NCBI RefSeq assembly: GCF_014852005.1
Contig: NZ_JACVAU010000001.1
Location: forward strand, 186,001-250,000
From: Pseudoxanthomonas sp. PXM03
Lineage (GTDB): Bacteria > Pseudomonadota > Gammaproteobacteria > Xanthomonadales > Xanthomonadaceae
Direction: 5' to 3'
DNA length: 64,000 nt
Part shown: piece by piece, positions 41,052-50,228 of the stretch
Position numbering within the stretch: position 1 is the first letter of the stretch
How the letters are laid out: each line of letters opens with the position of its first letter
The notes under the pieces: generated by a model
Told to the model about the DNA's origin: nothing
What the model saw: the letters and a program-made list of their open reading frames with translations, nothing else
The model's database searches: none
Translations under genes and position numbers: made by a program

Positions 41052-43886
41052 TCAGCGCACCAGGGCCAGCCGGCGCGGCGGCGGCTCTTCGCGCTGGAAC
41101 AGCACGCGTTCCGGGCGGTGCAGGGCATAGCCCTGGCCGTAGTCAACGCCCAGTGCACGCAGTGCTTCGCACGTTCGCGGGCTGCTGACCCATTCGGCGA
41201 CCACCTTGAGGCCGCGCTGGTGGCCGATCTGCGCGATCGCGCTGACGATGGTGCGGCTCATCGGATCGGTTTCGAGATCGCGGATGAAGCTGCCGTCGAT
41301 CTTGATCAGGTCCACCGGCAGGTTCTTGAGGTAACCGAAGGAGGACATGCCGGCGCCGAAGTCGTCCAGCGCGATGCGGCAACCCGCGCGGCGCAGGCGT
41401 TCGATCACGCTGACGACCTTCAGCAGGTTGCGTACCGCGACGGTTTCGGTGATCTCGAAGCACAGCGTGTGCGCAGGCACCGCGTATTCGGTGATGCGGG
41501 CGAGGATGAAGTCGGCCAGGCCCTCGTCCTCGATGCTGGCGCCGGACAGGTTGATCGCGCAGGTGCCCAGGCGCATGCCGGATTCGTGCAGCAGGCTGAA
41601 GTGGGCAAGCGCGTTGCGGATCACCCAGCGGTCGATCGCGGGCATCAGCCCGTAGCGCTCGGCGGCGGGCAGGAAGGCGCCGGGCGGCACCACGCCGCCG
41701 TCCTCGTCGCGCAGCCGCAGCAGCAGTTCGATGCTGGTCGCGGTGTCGCTGCCGTCCAGCGGCACGATCTCCTGGTAGTCGAGCAGCAGGCGGTCCTGTT
41801 CGACCGCCCAGCGCAGGCGGCTGGCCCATTCCATTTCGCCATGGCGGCGCGTGGTCTCGTTGTCCTCGCGGTACAGGTGCACGCGGTTGCGGCCGTTTTC
41901 CTTGGCCAGGTAGCAGGCGGTGTCCGCCCACGCCAGCAGGTCCTTCAGGGTGGGCTCCTGCTGGTCCACCACCACCACGCCGATGCTCGCGCTGACGGTG
42001 TAGGTGCGGTCCTGCCAGACGAACATCAGCGCCTCGATGCACTCGCGCAGGCGCTCGGCCAGCGCGCGTGCGCCCTCGGCATCCACGTGGAAGGCCATCA
42101 GGCCGAATTCGTCGCCGCCCAGCCGCGCCAGCACGTCGCCGCCGCGCAGCTGCTGGCGCATGGCGAGCGCGAGCTGCGCGAGCAACTGGTCGCCCGCCAT
42201 GTGGCCGGAGATGTCGTTGATCAGCTTGAACTGGTCCAGATCGATATAGAGCAGCGCGCAGGGATCGCTGGTCGCGCGGCCCTTGCGTTCGTGCAGCGCT
42301 TCTTCCACGCGCCGCTCGAACTCGCGCCGGTTGCACAGTTCCGTCAGCGCGTCGTGCGTGGCCTGGTAGCTCAGGCGTTCGGTCAGCTCGCGCTGCTCGG
42401 AGATGTCGGTAGCCACCATCAGCAGGTGCGCCTCGCCGTCCATGTCCACCTGCGCGATCGACGCACTGGCCCAGAACGCGTCGCCGGCCGGGCTCATCAG
42501 CACCGCTTCCAGATTGCCCCAGTCATCGCCGATGGCATCGGCGTCGCGGGCGCGGTGCTGGAGTTGCGGATCGGAGAACAGGGCCGACAGCGGCAGGCCG
42601 GTGGGATCGCCCAGGCGCAGGCGCGCCGCCTGGTTGGCGTAGACGATGCGGCCATCGCGTGCATCGGCAAGCAGCACCAGTGCGGGCAGCAGTTCGTTCA
42701 GCGCGCGGAAGCGCAGCTCGCTCTCGCGGTAGCGCCGGCTCATCTGTTCGCCCAGCGTCATGGCACGCCGCCGCGTGGTAGCCAGCGACCACACCAGCGC
42801 GGCCAGCAGCAGGCTGATGACGCCGCCACCGGCAAGGATGGTCTGGAGCCGGCCGAGATCCATCGGGCGCGGGCGGGGTTCCATCTCGATGCGCCATTGC
42901 CGGCCACCGAAATCCAGTCGCCGCACCTGCATCGGCAATCCGGTCTCGACCTGTGTACCGGAGTCGTAGAACGGATGCGCCTGCGCGGTTGCGTCGTAGA
43001 CACGCACGCGGAAGCCCTCCAGCACCGAACCCGCCAGTGCGGTTTCGACCAGCGGCTGCAGGCGCATGCCGATGGCGAGCGCGCCGATCTCGCGCGCGCG
43101 CCGCTGGTTGGGCGATGTGGGCGTGGGGCCGTCGGAGTACACCGGCAGGCGCAGCGTGATGCCGATAGGATTCTGGCCGGCGGGCACGGTCTGGCGCAGC
43201 GTGAATGGCGCGGAGATCACCACGGTGTCGGTATCGCGCGCGCGCAGCAGGGCATTCAGGTTCGCACGCTGCGTGACCATGTCGAAGCCCACCAGCGCGG
43301 CATTGCCTTCGTAGGGGGTGACGAACTCGTACCGATACGACACCTCGTCGGCCAACGGCTGTCCTACGGGCGAGCGGCGCGCGAACGCGACCGATGTGTA
43401 GGAGGCGGGTGCCAACGGGCTGCGCAGGCTCGCGTGGTACTGGCTGAAGCGTGCCTGGTCCATCTGGTCGTTGGACAGGAACACGGTCTGCATGGCGCGC
43501 AAGGTGGAAGCCGCCTGCTCCAGCGGCACGCGCAGGCGTGTCGTGCCGGCATCCGCCAGTGCGCGGCGGGATGCTTCCGCGCTTTCCTGCAGGCCGCGCC
43601 ACTCCCGATGGGCGACGAGCACCGTGCACAGCAGGCCCACCACCAGGACAGCCGACGCCCACGCCACCGGCGGCAAGCCGACGCGGCGGGAAGGCGTCCC
43701 CGGTGCCGCCGTGGCGTCGCCGGAGTGTGCTGCGTGGAGGGAGTCCACCTGCGGGCCTTGATCCTGCGTGATGAGAGGGCGGTCCAGCTGCGACGGGATC
43801 GATCGACGGAAGGAATGCAGGCTTCGTGCCAAGCATTCCGCGTGCGGAAATGCCGGATCTCCAGGGTTTCCGGCCTTGTTCGGCAT
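41052..43886 (-). CDS. CHASE-PAS-GGDEF-EAL cyclic-di-GMP enzyme
   Basis: A 944-residue membrane protein. After a long variable N-terminus come TM1 (about 73-91), a periplasmic CHASE domain (about 120-330), TM2 (about 348-370), PAS (about 390-500), GGDEF (about 510-670, with intact RLGGDEFG and ASIGVVV) and EAL (about 690-930). The EAL signature reads ELLLRLRDEDG; the Glu is kept. Other catalytic residues are present: CAINLSG, CFEITET, LDDFGAGMSSFGYL, IKIDGSF, VVAEWV. Both synthesis and breakdown of c-di-GMP are possible. The start is uncertain; a shorter start nearer TM1 may be used. Confidence 0.9.
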   Translation of the reverse strand: MPNKAGNPGDPAFPHAECLARSLHSFRRSIPSQLDRPLITQDQGPQVDSLHAAHSGDATAAPGTPSRRVGLPPVAWASAVLVVGLLCTVLVAHREWRGLQESAEASRRALADAGTTRLRVPLEQAASTLRAMQTVFLSNDQMDQARFSQYHASLRSPLAPASYTSVAFARRSPVGQPLADEVSYRYEFVTPYEGNAALVGFDMVTQRANLNALLRARDTDTVVISAPFTLRQTVPAGQNPIGITLRLPVYSDGPTPTSPNQRRAREIGALAIGMRLQPLVETALAGSVLEGFRVRVYDATAQAHPFYDSGTQVETGLPMQVRRLDFGGRQWRIEMEPRPRPMDLGRLQTILAGGGVISLLLAALVWSLATTRRRAMTLGEQMSRRYRESELRFRALNELLPALVLLADARDGRIVYANQAARLRLGDPTGLPLSALFSDPQLQHRARDADAIGDDWGNLEAVLMSPAGDAFWASASIAQVDMDGEAHLLMVATDISEQRELTERLSYQATHDALTELCNRREFERRVEEALHERKGRATSDPCALLYIDLDQFKLINDISGHMAGDQLLAQLALAMRQQLRGGDVLARLGGDEFGLMAFHVDAEGARALAERLRECIEALMFVWQDRTYTVSASIGVVVVDQQEPTLKDLLAWADTACYLAKENGRNRVHLYREDNETTRRHGEMEWASRLRWAVEQDRLLLDYQEIVPLDGSDTATSIELLLRLRDEDGGVVPPGAFLPAAERYGLMPAIDRWVIRNALAHFSLLHESGMRLGTCAINLSGASIEDEGLADFILARITEYAVPAHTLCFEITETVAVRNLLKVVSVIERLRRAGCRIALDDFGAGMSSFGYLKNLPVDLIKIDGSFIRDLETDPMSRTIVSAIAQIGHQRGLKVVAEWVSSPRTCEALRALGVDYGQGYALHRPERVLFQREEPPPRRLALVR

Positions 43887-43984
43887 CCCATACGCCGATC
43901 GGAGGGACCGTATGGGTCACTATCGGCCCCAGCAGGGCGTACTTGACGGGCGTGGACGATGACGGGAAGCGGAAGTAAAGCCGA

Positions 43985-44818
43985 TTACGTCAGTGGATGA
44001 ATGGGCGAGTGGATGGCCGTGCGCCGACGCTTCGCGACCGGGATCGCGCGGGCCTGCGACTGTTCCAGCGTGACGAGGGCCTGCTGCAGCAACGCGAGGT
44101 CCTGCAGCAGGCCGAGTTGATCGACCAGTTCGGCGATGTGCCGCGGTGCGACGGCCAGGGGATGCCCGTGCACCTGCCGGCGTACACGGAGTTTGCGGAA
44201 GGCGGCCAGTTGCATGCGCAGCCGGCGCGACCTGCGGCGCCAGGCGTGCAGGTCATCGACGCGTCCGCTGGCCAGCGCAGTCGCCTGCGCGCGCTCCTGC
44301 CTTTGCACCGAGCGCGCAAGCGCGTTGCGCAGGTCGCCGCCATGCAGCCGGTGCCACGGCAACTGCCGCAGCCGTTCCGCCTGCCGGTGTGCCAGCGCCT
44401 GCCGGCGCACGAAGCCGGGATCGTCGCGCAGGGCCTCGGCGAGGCGGTGTTCCTGCTGCCGCGACAACAGCGCCAACAATGCCTCCCAGTTCGTGGCTTC
44501 ATCGGAGGTGCCGGCATCGCGCGCCATGCGCTGCGCCGTGTCGAGCACCACCTGCCCGTCGCGGAGTGCGGAGAGGCTCTTGGTCAACGCACGGAGCTCG
44601 TCATCGACCGGGTCCACCGCTTCCTTGCCGAGCGCGCTGCGCGCCAGTGCCAGCAACGAGCGCAGGCGGCGAAGACTCTTGCGCGCTTCGTGCACCCCGG
44701 CCGGCTCGCCGGGCGCGATGGCGAGTGCGGCCACCAGTGCCCGCGCTTCGTGGGCCGCGAGCGCGGCGGCGCGTTCGCCGGTGCGTGTGGTGGTGCGGGG
44801 GCTCATGGGGGCATCCAT
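43985..44818 (-). CDS. CHAD domain protein
   Basis: A 277-residue, strongly helical and basic protein. The conserved histidine pattern of CHAD is visible: GVHEARKSLRRLRSLLAL near 45 and VDDLHAWRRRSRRLRMQLA near 190. CHAD domains bind polyphosphate, so polyphosphate granule association is the likely role. No CYTH or polyphosphate kinase gene is adjacent. ATG 44818 or 44806 are both possible. Confidence 0.85.
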   Translation of the reverse strand: MDAPMSPRTTTRTGERAAALAAHEARALVAALAIAPGEPAGVHEARKSLRRLRSLLALARSALGKEAVDPVDDELRALTKSLSALRDGQVVLDTAQRMARDAGTSDEATNWEALLALLSRQQEHRLAEALRDDPGFVRRQALAHRQAERLRQLPWHRLHGGDLRNALARSVQRQERAQATALASGRVDDLHAWRRRSRRLRMQLAAFRKLRVRRQVHGHPLAVAPRHIAELVDQLGLLQDLALLQQALVTLEQSQARAIPVAKRRRTAIHSPIHPLT

Positions 44819-44929
44819 GGCGGGGACGGCCAGTCTACGACCGCGTCGCCGCCCGCCATCCCCCTTGCGCTGCCTGAACGTGCACCGTTCGTCGGTCCGC
44901 CCGCACTTGGCGGCGTGTCGCATAAAAGG

Positions 44930-44949
44930 TATAAATCGTTTATACGATT
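44930..44949. promoter_or_regulatory. Promoter and dyad upstream of the small DNA-binding-like gene
   Basis: TATAAA (44930-44935) overlaps a perfect inverted repeat AATCGT-TTAT-ACGATT (44934-44949), 13 bp upstream of the start of the 94-residue gene. An AT-rich island in GC-rich sequence with a dyad over the probable -10 box suggests repression by the protein it precedes. Confidence 0.55.
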
Positions 44950-44961
44950 AAAGGATGTGCC

Positions 44962-45246
44962 ATGGCCAAGTCCCGCAAGGCGCGTGACACCCGTGCTGTC
45001 GACGACCTCTCCGAGGGCGCGGGAGCGTCCGCCAAGCTGGTGCGCGACAGCTTCACCATGCCGGCCGACGACTTCGCGCTGGTGGCGGTACTGAAGGGGC
45101 GCGCGCTGCAGATGCAGCGGCCGGCGAAGAAGAGCGAACTGCTGCGCGCTGGCCTGCGCGCGCTGTCCGGGTTGTCGCCGCAGGCGCTGACCAAGGCGCT
45201 GGATGCACTGGCGCCGGTCAAGGCCGGTCGTCCGAAGAAGAAGTAG
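44962..45246 (+). CDS. Small basic protein, probable ribbon-helix-helix type DNA-binding
   Basis: A 94-residue protein with a basic start (KSRKARDT) and end (GRPKKK). The middle reads DSFTMPADDFALVAVLKGRA and RPAKKSELLRAGLRALSGLS, i.e. a strand, a helix, then KKSELLRAGL, which is like the second helix of ribbon-helix-helix repressors. It is divergent from the CHAD gene and preceded by a perfect dyad. AAGGATGTGCC is the ribosome site. DNA binding is inferred. Confidence 0.72.
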   Translation: MAKSRKARDTRAVDDLSEGAGASAKLVRDSFTMPADDFALVAVLKGRALQMQRPAKKSELLRAGLRALSGLSPQALTKALDALAPVKAGRPKKK

Positions 45247-45334
45247 ACGCCGCCTCCGCGCGGCGTGCGTTGACCTGATCACGGCATCCGCCAGTCGGCG
45301 TGTCGTCCTTCCGTTCCTGTCTGAAGTGCCATCG

Positions 45335-46327
45335 ATGAACGTTGCCGCGACCCTCCGTCGCCACCGCTGGGTGGCCCTGTTGTCCGTCCTGCTGCTGGCC
45401 CCCGTGCTGGTGGCCTCGACGCATGCGCCGGTACGCGCGGCGATTCAGGGGCCGCAGGCGGGCTACAGCGTGCGCGACCTGGAATGGACGGATGCCGAGC
45501 GCGGTCGCGCCGTGCCGGTGAAGCTGTTCTGGCCGGATGCGGCGCGCACCGGCAAGGTGCCACTGGTGGTGTTCTCGCACGGCATCGGCAGCGCGCGCGA
45601 CGGCTACACGTATCTCGGCCACTACTGGGCGCGGCATGGCATCGCCAGCATCCATGTGCAGCACGTCGGCAGCGACCGGGCGCTGTGGCAGGGCAATCCC
45701 TTCACGCTGGTGGCGCGCTTCCAACAGGCGGCGGGCGAGGTCGAAGCCGTGGCCCGCGTGCGCGACCAGCGGTTCGCCCTCGACCAGCTGCTGGCCGGCG
45801 AATGGGGCGCGCACGTCGATCGCGCGCGCATCGTTGCCGCCGGCCATTCCTACGGCGCCAACACGACCCTGATGTCGGCGGGCGCACGGGTGATGCGGGC
45901 AGGCAGGGCGATCCAGTTGCGCGACCCGCGCATCACGGCCGCCATCGTGATCTCCGCGCCGCCGTTCTACGGCGACGACGATTTCCGTCCCATCCTCTCC
46001 GGCATCACCATCCCCACCCTGCACGTGACCACGGCGGACGACATCATCCGCATCCCCGGCTTCGGTTCCGGCGTGGACGACCGGCTGAAGGTGTTCGACG
46101 CCATTGGTGGCGCACACAAGGTGCTGGCCGTTTACCGGCACGGCACGCACAACGTGTTCACGGATCGCCGCTATTTCGATTCGCGCGAGGTCAGCGAGCA
46201 GGTCAAGCAGGCAACCGAAACCTTGTCGGTCGCCTTCATCGACGGCACCTACGGTGCTTCGCGCGGCGCACTGGCGCAGTGGCAGTCCGGCCATCGCGCG
46301 CTGCTGGCGCGCTACGAGGCGCGCTGA
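45335..46327 (+). CDS. Exported alpha/beta hydrolase (platelet-activating-factor acetylhydrolase/chlorophyllase-like)
   Basis: A 330-residue protein with an N-terminal signal or anchor (WVALLSVLLLAPVLVAST). The core has VVFSHGIGSARDGYTYLGHY, nucleophile elbow AGHSYGANT, acid region TTADDIIRIPG and His in YRHGTHNVFTD. The layout is that of the dienelactone hydrolase/PAF-acetylhydrolase-like group. Substrate unknown. ATG 45335 chosen because it gives a clean signal sequence. Confidence 0.83.
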   Translation: MNVAATLRRHRWVALLSVLLLAPVLVASTHAPVRAAIQGPQAGYSVRDLEWTDAERGRAVPVKLFWPDAARTGKVPLVVFSHGIGSARDGYTYLGHYWARHGIASIHVQHVGSDRALWQGNPFTLVARFQQAAGEVEAVARVRDQRFALDQLLAGEWGAHVDRARIVAAGHSYGANTTLMSAGARVMRAGRAIQLRDPRITAAIVISAPPFYGDDDFRPILSGITIPTLHVTTADDIIRIPGFGSGVDDRLKVFDAIGGAHKVLAVYRHGTHNVFTDRRYFDSREVSEQVKQATETLSVAFIDGTYGASRGALAQWQSGHRALLARYEAR

Positions 46328-46328
46328 C

Positions 46329-46679
46329 TCAGGCCGTGGTCCAGACGGCAAGCTCGTAGCCGTCGGGATCGGCGAACTGGAAGCGGCGACCACCGGGGAA
46401 GGCGAAGATCGGCTTGGTGATCTTTCCGCCCGTGGCTTCGACGTTCGCCAGGCTTTCTTCCAGTGCCGCCGAGTACAGCACCACCAGCGCGCCGCCCGGC
46501 TGTGGCGTGCCGTGTGCGAAACCGCCCGTCAGCCGGCCATCGCGGAACTCGCAGTAGTCCGGGCCATAGTCCTGGAACGTCCATCCGAAAGCGTCGCCGT
46601 AGAAGGCTTTCGAGGCCGCGATGGAGGCGACGGTGAATTCGAGGTAGTCGATCCGATGGTGCTGTTCGGCGTTGCTCAT
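46329..46679 (-). CDS. VOC (glyoxalase-fold) family protein
   Basis: A 116-residue single-module glyoxalase/bleomycin-resistance-fold protein: IDYLEFTVASIAASKAFYGD at the start, FGWTFQDYGPDYCEF, and GGRRFQFADPDGYELAVW at the end. Such proteins bind a metal and a small ligand as dimers. It lies 70 nt downstream of the AraC gene on the same strand, so the AraC protein may control it. Confidence 0.88.
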   Translation of the reverse strand: MSNAEQHHRIDYLEFTVASIAASKAFYGDAFGWTFQDYGPDYCEFRDGRLTGGFAHGTPQPGGALVVLYSAALEESLANVEATGGKITKPIFAFPGGRRFQFADPDGYELAVWTTA

Positions 46680-46749
46680 GGTGGGTGTCCGTGGAAGAGG
46701 CCGCCAGTCTGGCGAACTCCTTGCGGTCTGTCTTGGCGAAATCGGACAG

Positions 46750-47460
46750 TCAGTCCAGGACCTGCGCGAGCAGGCGCGTGGGCGAGAGGCCGGTGAGCCG
46801 GCGCGTGTCGCCGGCCAGTTGCGCGGCGTCGTAGTAGCCCGCGTCGAGTGCGGCCTCCAGGAGGTTGGCGGGGTGGTGCCGCCGTCGCAGGAAGCGCTGC
46901 AGCCGCAGGATGCGCGCCAGCAGCTTTGGCCCGTAGCCGAATGCTTCGTCGCACCGGCGCAGCAGGGTGCGCTCGGTGATGCCGAGTTCGCGCGCCAGTT
47001 GCGCGACCGTGTCGGGCCGTGCGCGCGACAGTCGTGCATGCACGGCCGAGATCGCGTCGCTACGAGGCGGCGTGTCGGCCAGGATCCTGTCGGTGAGCCA
47101 TGCCATCGCGTCGGCGTCGCGCTCCGCCATCCGATCAGCCAGCGTCGCCAAGCGCGGGATGACGAGATCACGCAGGTCCACACGTTGGTCGGCAAGGACA
47201 TGCAACGGAACACCCAGCCAGCGCGTTGCCGCGCCGGGCGCGAACCGTAGGCCCCTTATCCGGCGACCCGGCGCGATCTGGGCGTACTGCGCCCGCGTGT
47301 CGGGCCCGGCAATGCTCAAGCGCTCGCCATCCCAAAGCAGGTCGACGCAGGCGTCGGGCAGCACGAGCGCGGGACTTGCCTCCGTTCCCTGCACGTATTC
47401 CCAGCGACACAGCAGCGACTGGCCGGGCGCGAAGTCGTGTTGTCGATAGCGGCCGCTCAT
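46750..47460 (-). CDS. AraC-family transcriptional regulator
   Basis: A 236-residue regulator with an N-terminal DUF6597-like domain (ALVLPDACVDLLWDGERLSI, RIRGLRFAPGAATRWLGVPL) and a C-terminal double helix-turn-helix (VAQLARELGITERTLLRRCD and NLLEAALDAGYYDAAQLAGD). First gene of a probable two-gene unit with the VOC protein. The ligand is unknown. Confidence 0.88.
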   Translation of the reverse strand: MSGRYRQHDFAPGQSLLCRWEYVQGTEASPALVLPDACVDLLWDGERLSIAGPDTRAQYAQIAPGRRIRGLRFAPGAATRWLGVPLHVLADQRVDLRDLVIPRLATLADRMAERDADAMAWLTDRILADTPPRSDAISAVHARLSRARPDTVAQLARELGITERTLLRRCDEAFGYGPKLLARILRLQRFLRRRHHPANLLEAALDAGYYDAAQLAGDTRRLTGLSPTRLLAQVLD

Positions 47461-47472
47461 CGTGGCGTGGCG

Positions 47473-48441
47473 TCAGCGTTCGGAATGCCCGCTCTCATCG
47501 TAATCGCGGCGCTCGAACAGGTGGGGCTGGATCAGTTCGATGAAGGCGCGAGCCTGCGGCGACAGGAACTTGCCCTTGCGGACCACCACGCCGTAACTCC
47601 GCGACGGGAACCACTGGCTCAGCGAGCGCGCGGCCAACCGGTCGCGGTCCGCCTCGGTCAGGCAGATCGAGGCGATGATCGAGATGCCCATGCCCATGCT
47701 GACGTACTGCTTGATCACCTCCCAGCCGCCGACTTCCAGCGCGACCGTGTACGGCACGCGCGCCTGCTGGAACACCAGGTCCACCAGCCGGTAGGTGACC
47801 AGCCGCTTCGGCGGCAGGATCAGGGCGTGCGGTGAGAGATCTTCCAGCCGCAGGTCGCGCTTCTTCGCCAGCGGATGGTCGGGCGGGGTGATCAGCATCG
47901 GTTCGAAGCGGTAGACCGGGGCGTAGCTGAGGTCCGCCGGCACGTCGAGCACCGAGCCGACCGCTAGGTCCACCGCATCCGAGCGCAGCAGGTCGGTGCC
48001 GTCGGCGCTGGCGGCGTTGTGCAGGGTCAGCTTCACCTCGGGATGCTGCTGGCGGAAGTGCTCCACGATCTTCGGCAGCAGGTAGAGGATGGTGGAACTG
48101 TTGGCGGCCACGTTCAGCTCACCGGCCTCCAGCCCGCTGACTTTCTCGCGGAAGCTGGCATCCAGGCCGTCCAGTCCCGCCACCAGCGGTTGGGCCATCT
48201 CGTACAGGAGCTGGCCTTCGCGGCTCGGTGCCAGCCGTCGACCGCTGCGCTCGAACAGGGTCACTCCCAGCTCCCGCTCCAGGGCCTGCAACTGCAGGGT
48301 GATGGCCGGCTGGCTGACAAAAAGCGCCTCCGCCGCCCGCGAAACCGACCCCAGCCGCACCGTCTGGCAGAAGGCCCGCAGGGGCTTCAGCCGGTCGGAT
48401 TTGTAGGGAAAACGAGGAGTTGGCGCTTCTTTAGAGCTCAC
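47473..48441 (-). CDS. LysR-family regulator of the glyoxylate bypass (inferred)
   Basis: A 322-residue CysB-like LysR protein with a winged helix (LKPLRAFCQTVRLGSVSRAA and FVSQPAITLQLQALERELG) and an effector domain (AANSSTILYLLPKIVEHF...). The start is GTG. It diverges from aceB-aceA across 110 bp that contain two perfect dyads, so control of the glyoxylate genes and of itself is very likely. It carries a longer N-terminal tail before the winged helix than most LysR proteins. Confidence 0.9.
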   Translation of the reverse strand: MSSKEAPTPRFPYKSDRLKPLRAFCQTVRLGSVSRAAEALFVSQPAITLQLQALERELGVTLFERSGRRLAPSREGQLLYEMAQPLVAGLDGLDASFREKVSGLEAGELNVAANSSTILYLLPKIVEHFRQQHPEVKLTLHNAASADGTDLLRSDAVDLAVGSVLDVPADLSYAPVYRFEPMLITPPDHPLAKKRDLRLEDLSPHALILPPKRLVTYRLVDLVFQQARVPYTVALEVGGWEVIKQYVSMGMGISIIASICLTEADRDRLAARSLSQWFPSRSYGVVVRKGKFLSPQARAFIELIQPHLFERRDYDESGHSER

Positions 48442-48454
48442 GTTCTAACAAACT

Positions 48455-48498
48455 ATAAGCAGTGCTTATTTAATGCATTGACAAAACTGTTTTGTCAA
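48455..48498. promoter_or_regulatory. Two dyads between the LysR gene and aceB
   Basis: ATAAGCA-G-TGCTTAT (48455-48469) is a perfect 15-bp dyad 14 bp from the LysR start. TTGACAAAA-CTG-TTTTGTCAA (48478-48498) is a perfect 9-bp inverted repeat 54 bp upstream of aceB, and it includes a TTGACA that may be the aceB -35 box. The first looks like a LysR site; the second may be a second site or that of another regulator. Confidence 0.7.
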
Positions 48499-48551
48499 AT
48501 AATTCGATGGGGGAGCACTGTGCGGTTCCAGCAAGACGCCAGGAGACCTCC

Positions 48552-50183
48552 ATGTCCGCCACCGCTTTCGCCCTGCCGCCGCGCGAATCCCGCGCCGACC
48601 GACCCACCCCCGGCATCGCCCTGACCGCCAATGTGGTGGGCCAGGACGCGCTGCTGACCCCCGGCGTGCTGGCTCTGCTCGTCTCGCTGCACCGTGCGAT
48701 CGAGCCGGAGCGTCAGGCCCGGCTGGCGGCCCGCCGTGAGCGCCAGGCGTTCTTCGATGCCGGTGGCCTGCCGGATTTCCGCGCCGATACGCGCACGATC
48801 CGCGACGGCGACTGGACCGTTGCCCCGGTGCCGACCGCGTTGCAGGACCGTCGGGTGGAAATCACCGGGCCGGTGGACCCGAAGATGGTCATCAACGCGC
48901 TGAACTCGGGCGCCAGGGTGTTCATGGCGGACTTCGAGGATTCCACCTCGCCGACCTGGCAGAACCTGCTGACCGGCCAGCGCGCGCTGACCGATGCCGT
49001 GCGCGGCGACCTGCAGTTCACCAGCGAGAACGGCAAGCGCTATGCGCTGAAGCCGCAGGACGAACAGGCGGTGCTGCTGGTCCGGCCGCGTGGCTGGCAC
49101 CTGGACGAGAAGCACGTGCTGATCGACGGTGCGCCGATCGCTGGCGGCCTGTTCGACGTCGCCGTGTTCGCCTGGCACAACGCCCGCGCGCTGCAGGCCC
49201 GCGACCGCGGCCCTTACTTCTACCTGCCCAAGCTGCAGAGCATGGAAGAGGCCGCGCTGTGGGAAACCGCGCTGTCGCACATCGAGGCCGCGCTGGGCCT
49301 GCCGCACGGGCAGATGAAGGTCACCGTGCTGATCGAAACGCTGCCGGCCGTGTTCGAGATGCACGAGATCCTGCATGCGCTGCGCGAGCGCATCGTCGGC
49401 CTGAACTGCGGCCGCTGGGACTACATCTTTTCGTACCTGAAGACGTTCCGCCGCCACGCCGACAAGGTGCTGCCGGAGCGCGGCCAGGTGACGATGACGC
49501 AGCCGTTCCTGAAGGCCTATTCGGAGCTGCTGATCCAGACCTGCCACCGGCGCGGCGCGCATGCGATGGGCGGCATGGCCGCGCAGATCCCGATCAACAA
49601 CGACGAAGCCGCCAACGAGCAGGCGTTGGCCCGCGTGCGCGCCGACAAGCTGCGCGAAGTCACCGCCGGCCACGACGGCACCTGGGTGGCGCACCCGGCG
49701 CTGATCCCGGTGGCGAAGGCGATCTTCGACGAGCACATGCCGCAGACCAACCAGCGCGGTGTGCTGCGCGAGGATGTCGCGGTCACCCGCGACGACCTGA
49801 TCCGTCCGTCCACCGGCACCATCACGCGTGCCGGCTTCGAGGGCAACGTGGAAGTGTGCGTGCGCTACCTGGCCGCGTGGCTGGATGGCAACGGCTGCGT
49901 GCCGATCCACTGGCTGATGGAAGACGCCGCTACCGCCGAGATCTCGCGCACGCAGATCTGGCAGTGGCTGCACATGCCCGACGTGCACCTGTGCGATGGC
50001 ACCCAGATCGACTATGCGCTGCTGCAGCGCACGCTGGCCGCATTGCCCGCGAAGCTGGGCGACCACAGCCGGCTGCCCGGCGGCGAGCGCATCTCCGAAG
50101 CCATCGCCCTGCTCGACGCCCTGAGCCGTGCAGACGACCTGGCCGACTTCCTGACCCTGCCCGCGTACGAACGCATCGACTGA
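48552..50183 (+). CDS. aceB: Malate synthase A
   Basis: Condenses glyoxylate and acetyl-CoA to malate in the glyoxylate bypass. The 543 residues match malate synthase A. Motifs: ARVFMADFEDSTSPTWQNL (about 118-136), VTVLIETLPAVFEMHEIL, LNCGRWDYIFSYLKTF, and the C-terminal LMEDAATAEISRTQIWQW with the catalytic Asp. AGGAGACCTCC precedes the ATG at 48552; the longer frame would overlap the dyads. Co-transcribed with aceA 45 nt downstream. Confidence 0.97.
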   Translation: MSATAFALPPRESRADRPTPGIALTANVVGQDALLTPGVLALLVSLHRAIEPERQARLAARRERQAFFDAGGLPDFRADTRTIRDGDWTVAPVPTALQDRRVEITGPVDPKMVINALNSGARVFMADFEDSTSPTWQNLLTGQRALTDAVRGDLQFTSENGKRYALKPQDEQAVLLVRPRGWHLDEKHVLIDGAPIAGGLFDVAVFAWHNARALQARDRGPYFYLPKLQSMEEAALWETALSHIEAALGLPHGQMKVTVLIETLPAVFEMHEILHALRERIVGLNCGRWDYIFSYLKTFRRHADKVLPERGQVTMTQPFLKAYSELLIQTCHRRGAHAMGGMAAQIPINNDEAANEQALARVRADKLREVTAGHDGTWVAHPALIPVAKAIFDEHMPQTNQRGVLREDVAVTRDDLIRPSTGTITRAGFEGNVEVCVRYLAAWLDGNGCVPIHWLMEDAATAEISRTQIWQWLHMPDVHLCDGTQIDYALLQRTLAALPAKLGDHSRLPGGERISEAIALLDALSRADDLADFLTLPAYERID

Positions 50184-50228
50184 CCCCGCCCCCACCCACG
50201 ACGCCCCACGACGAAAAGAGAGTCCGCC

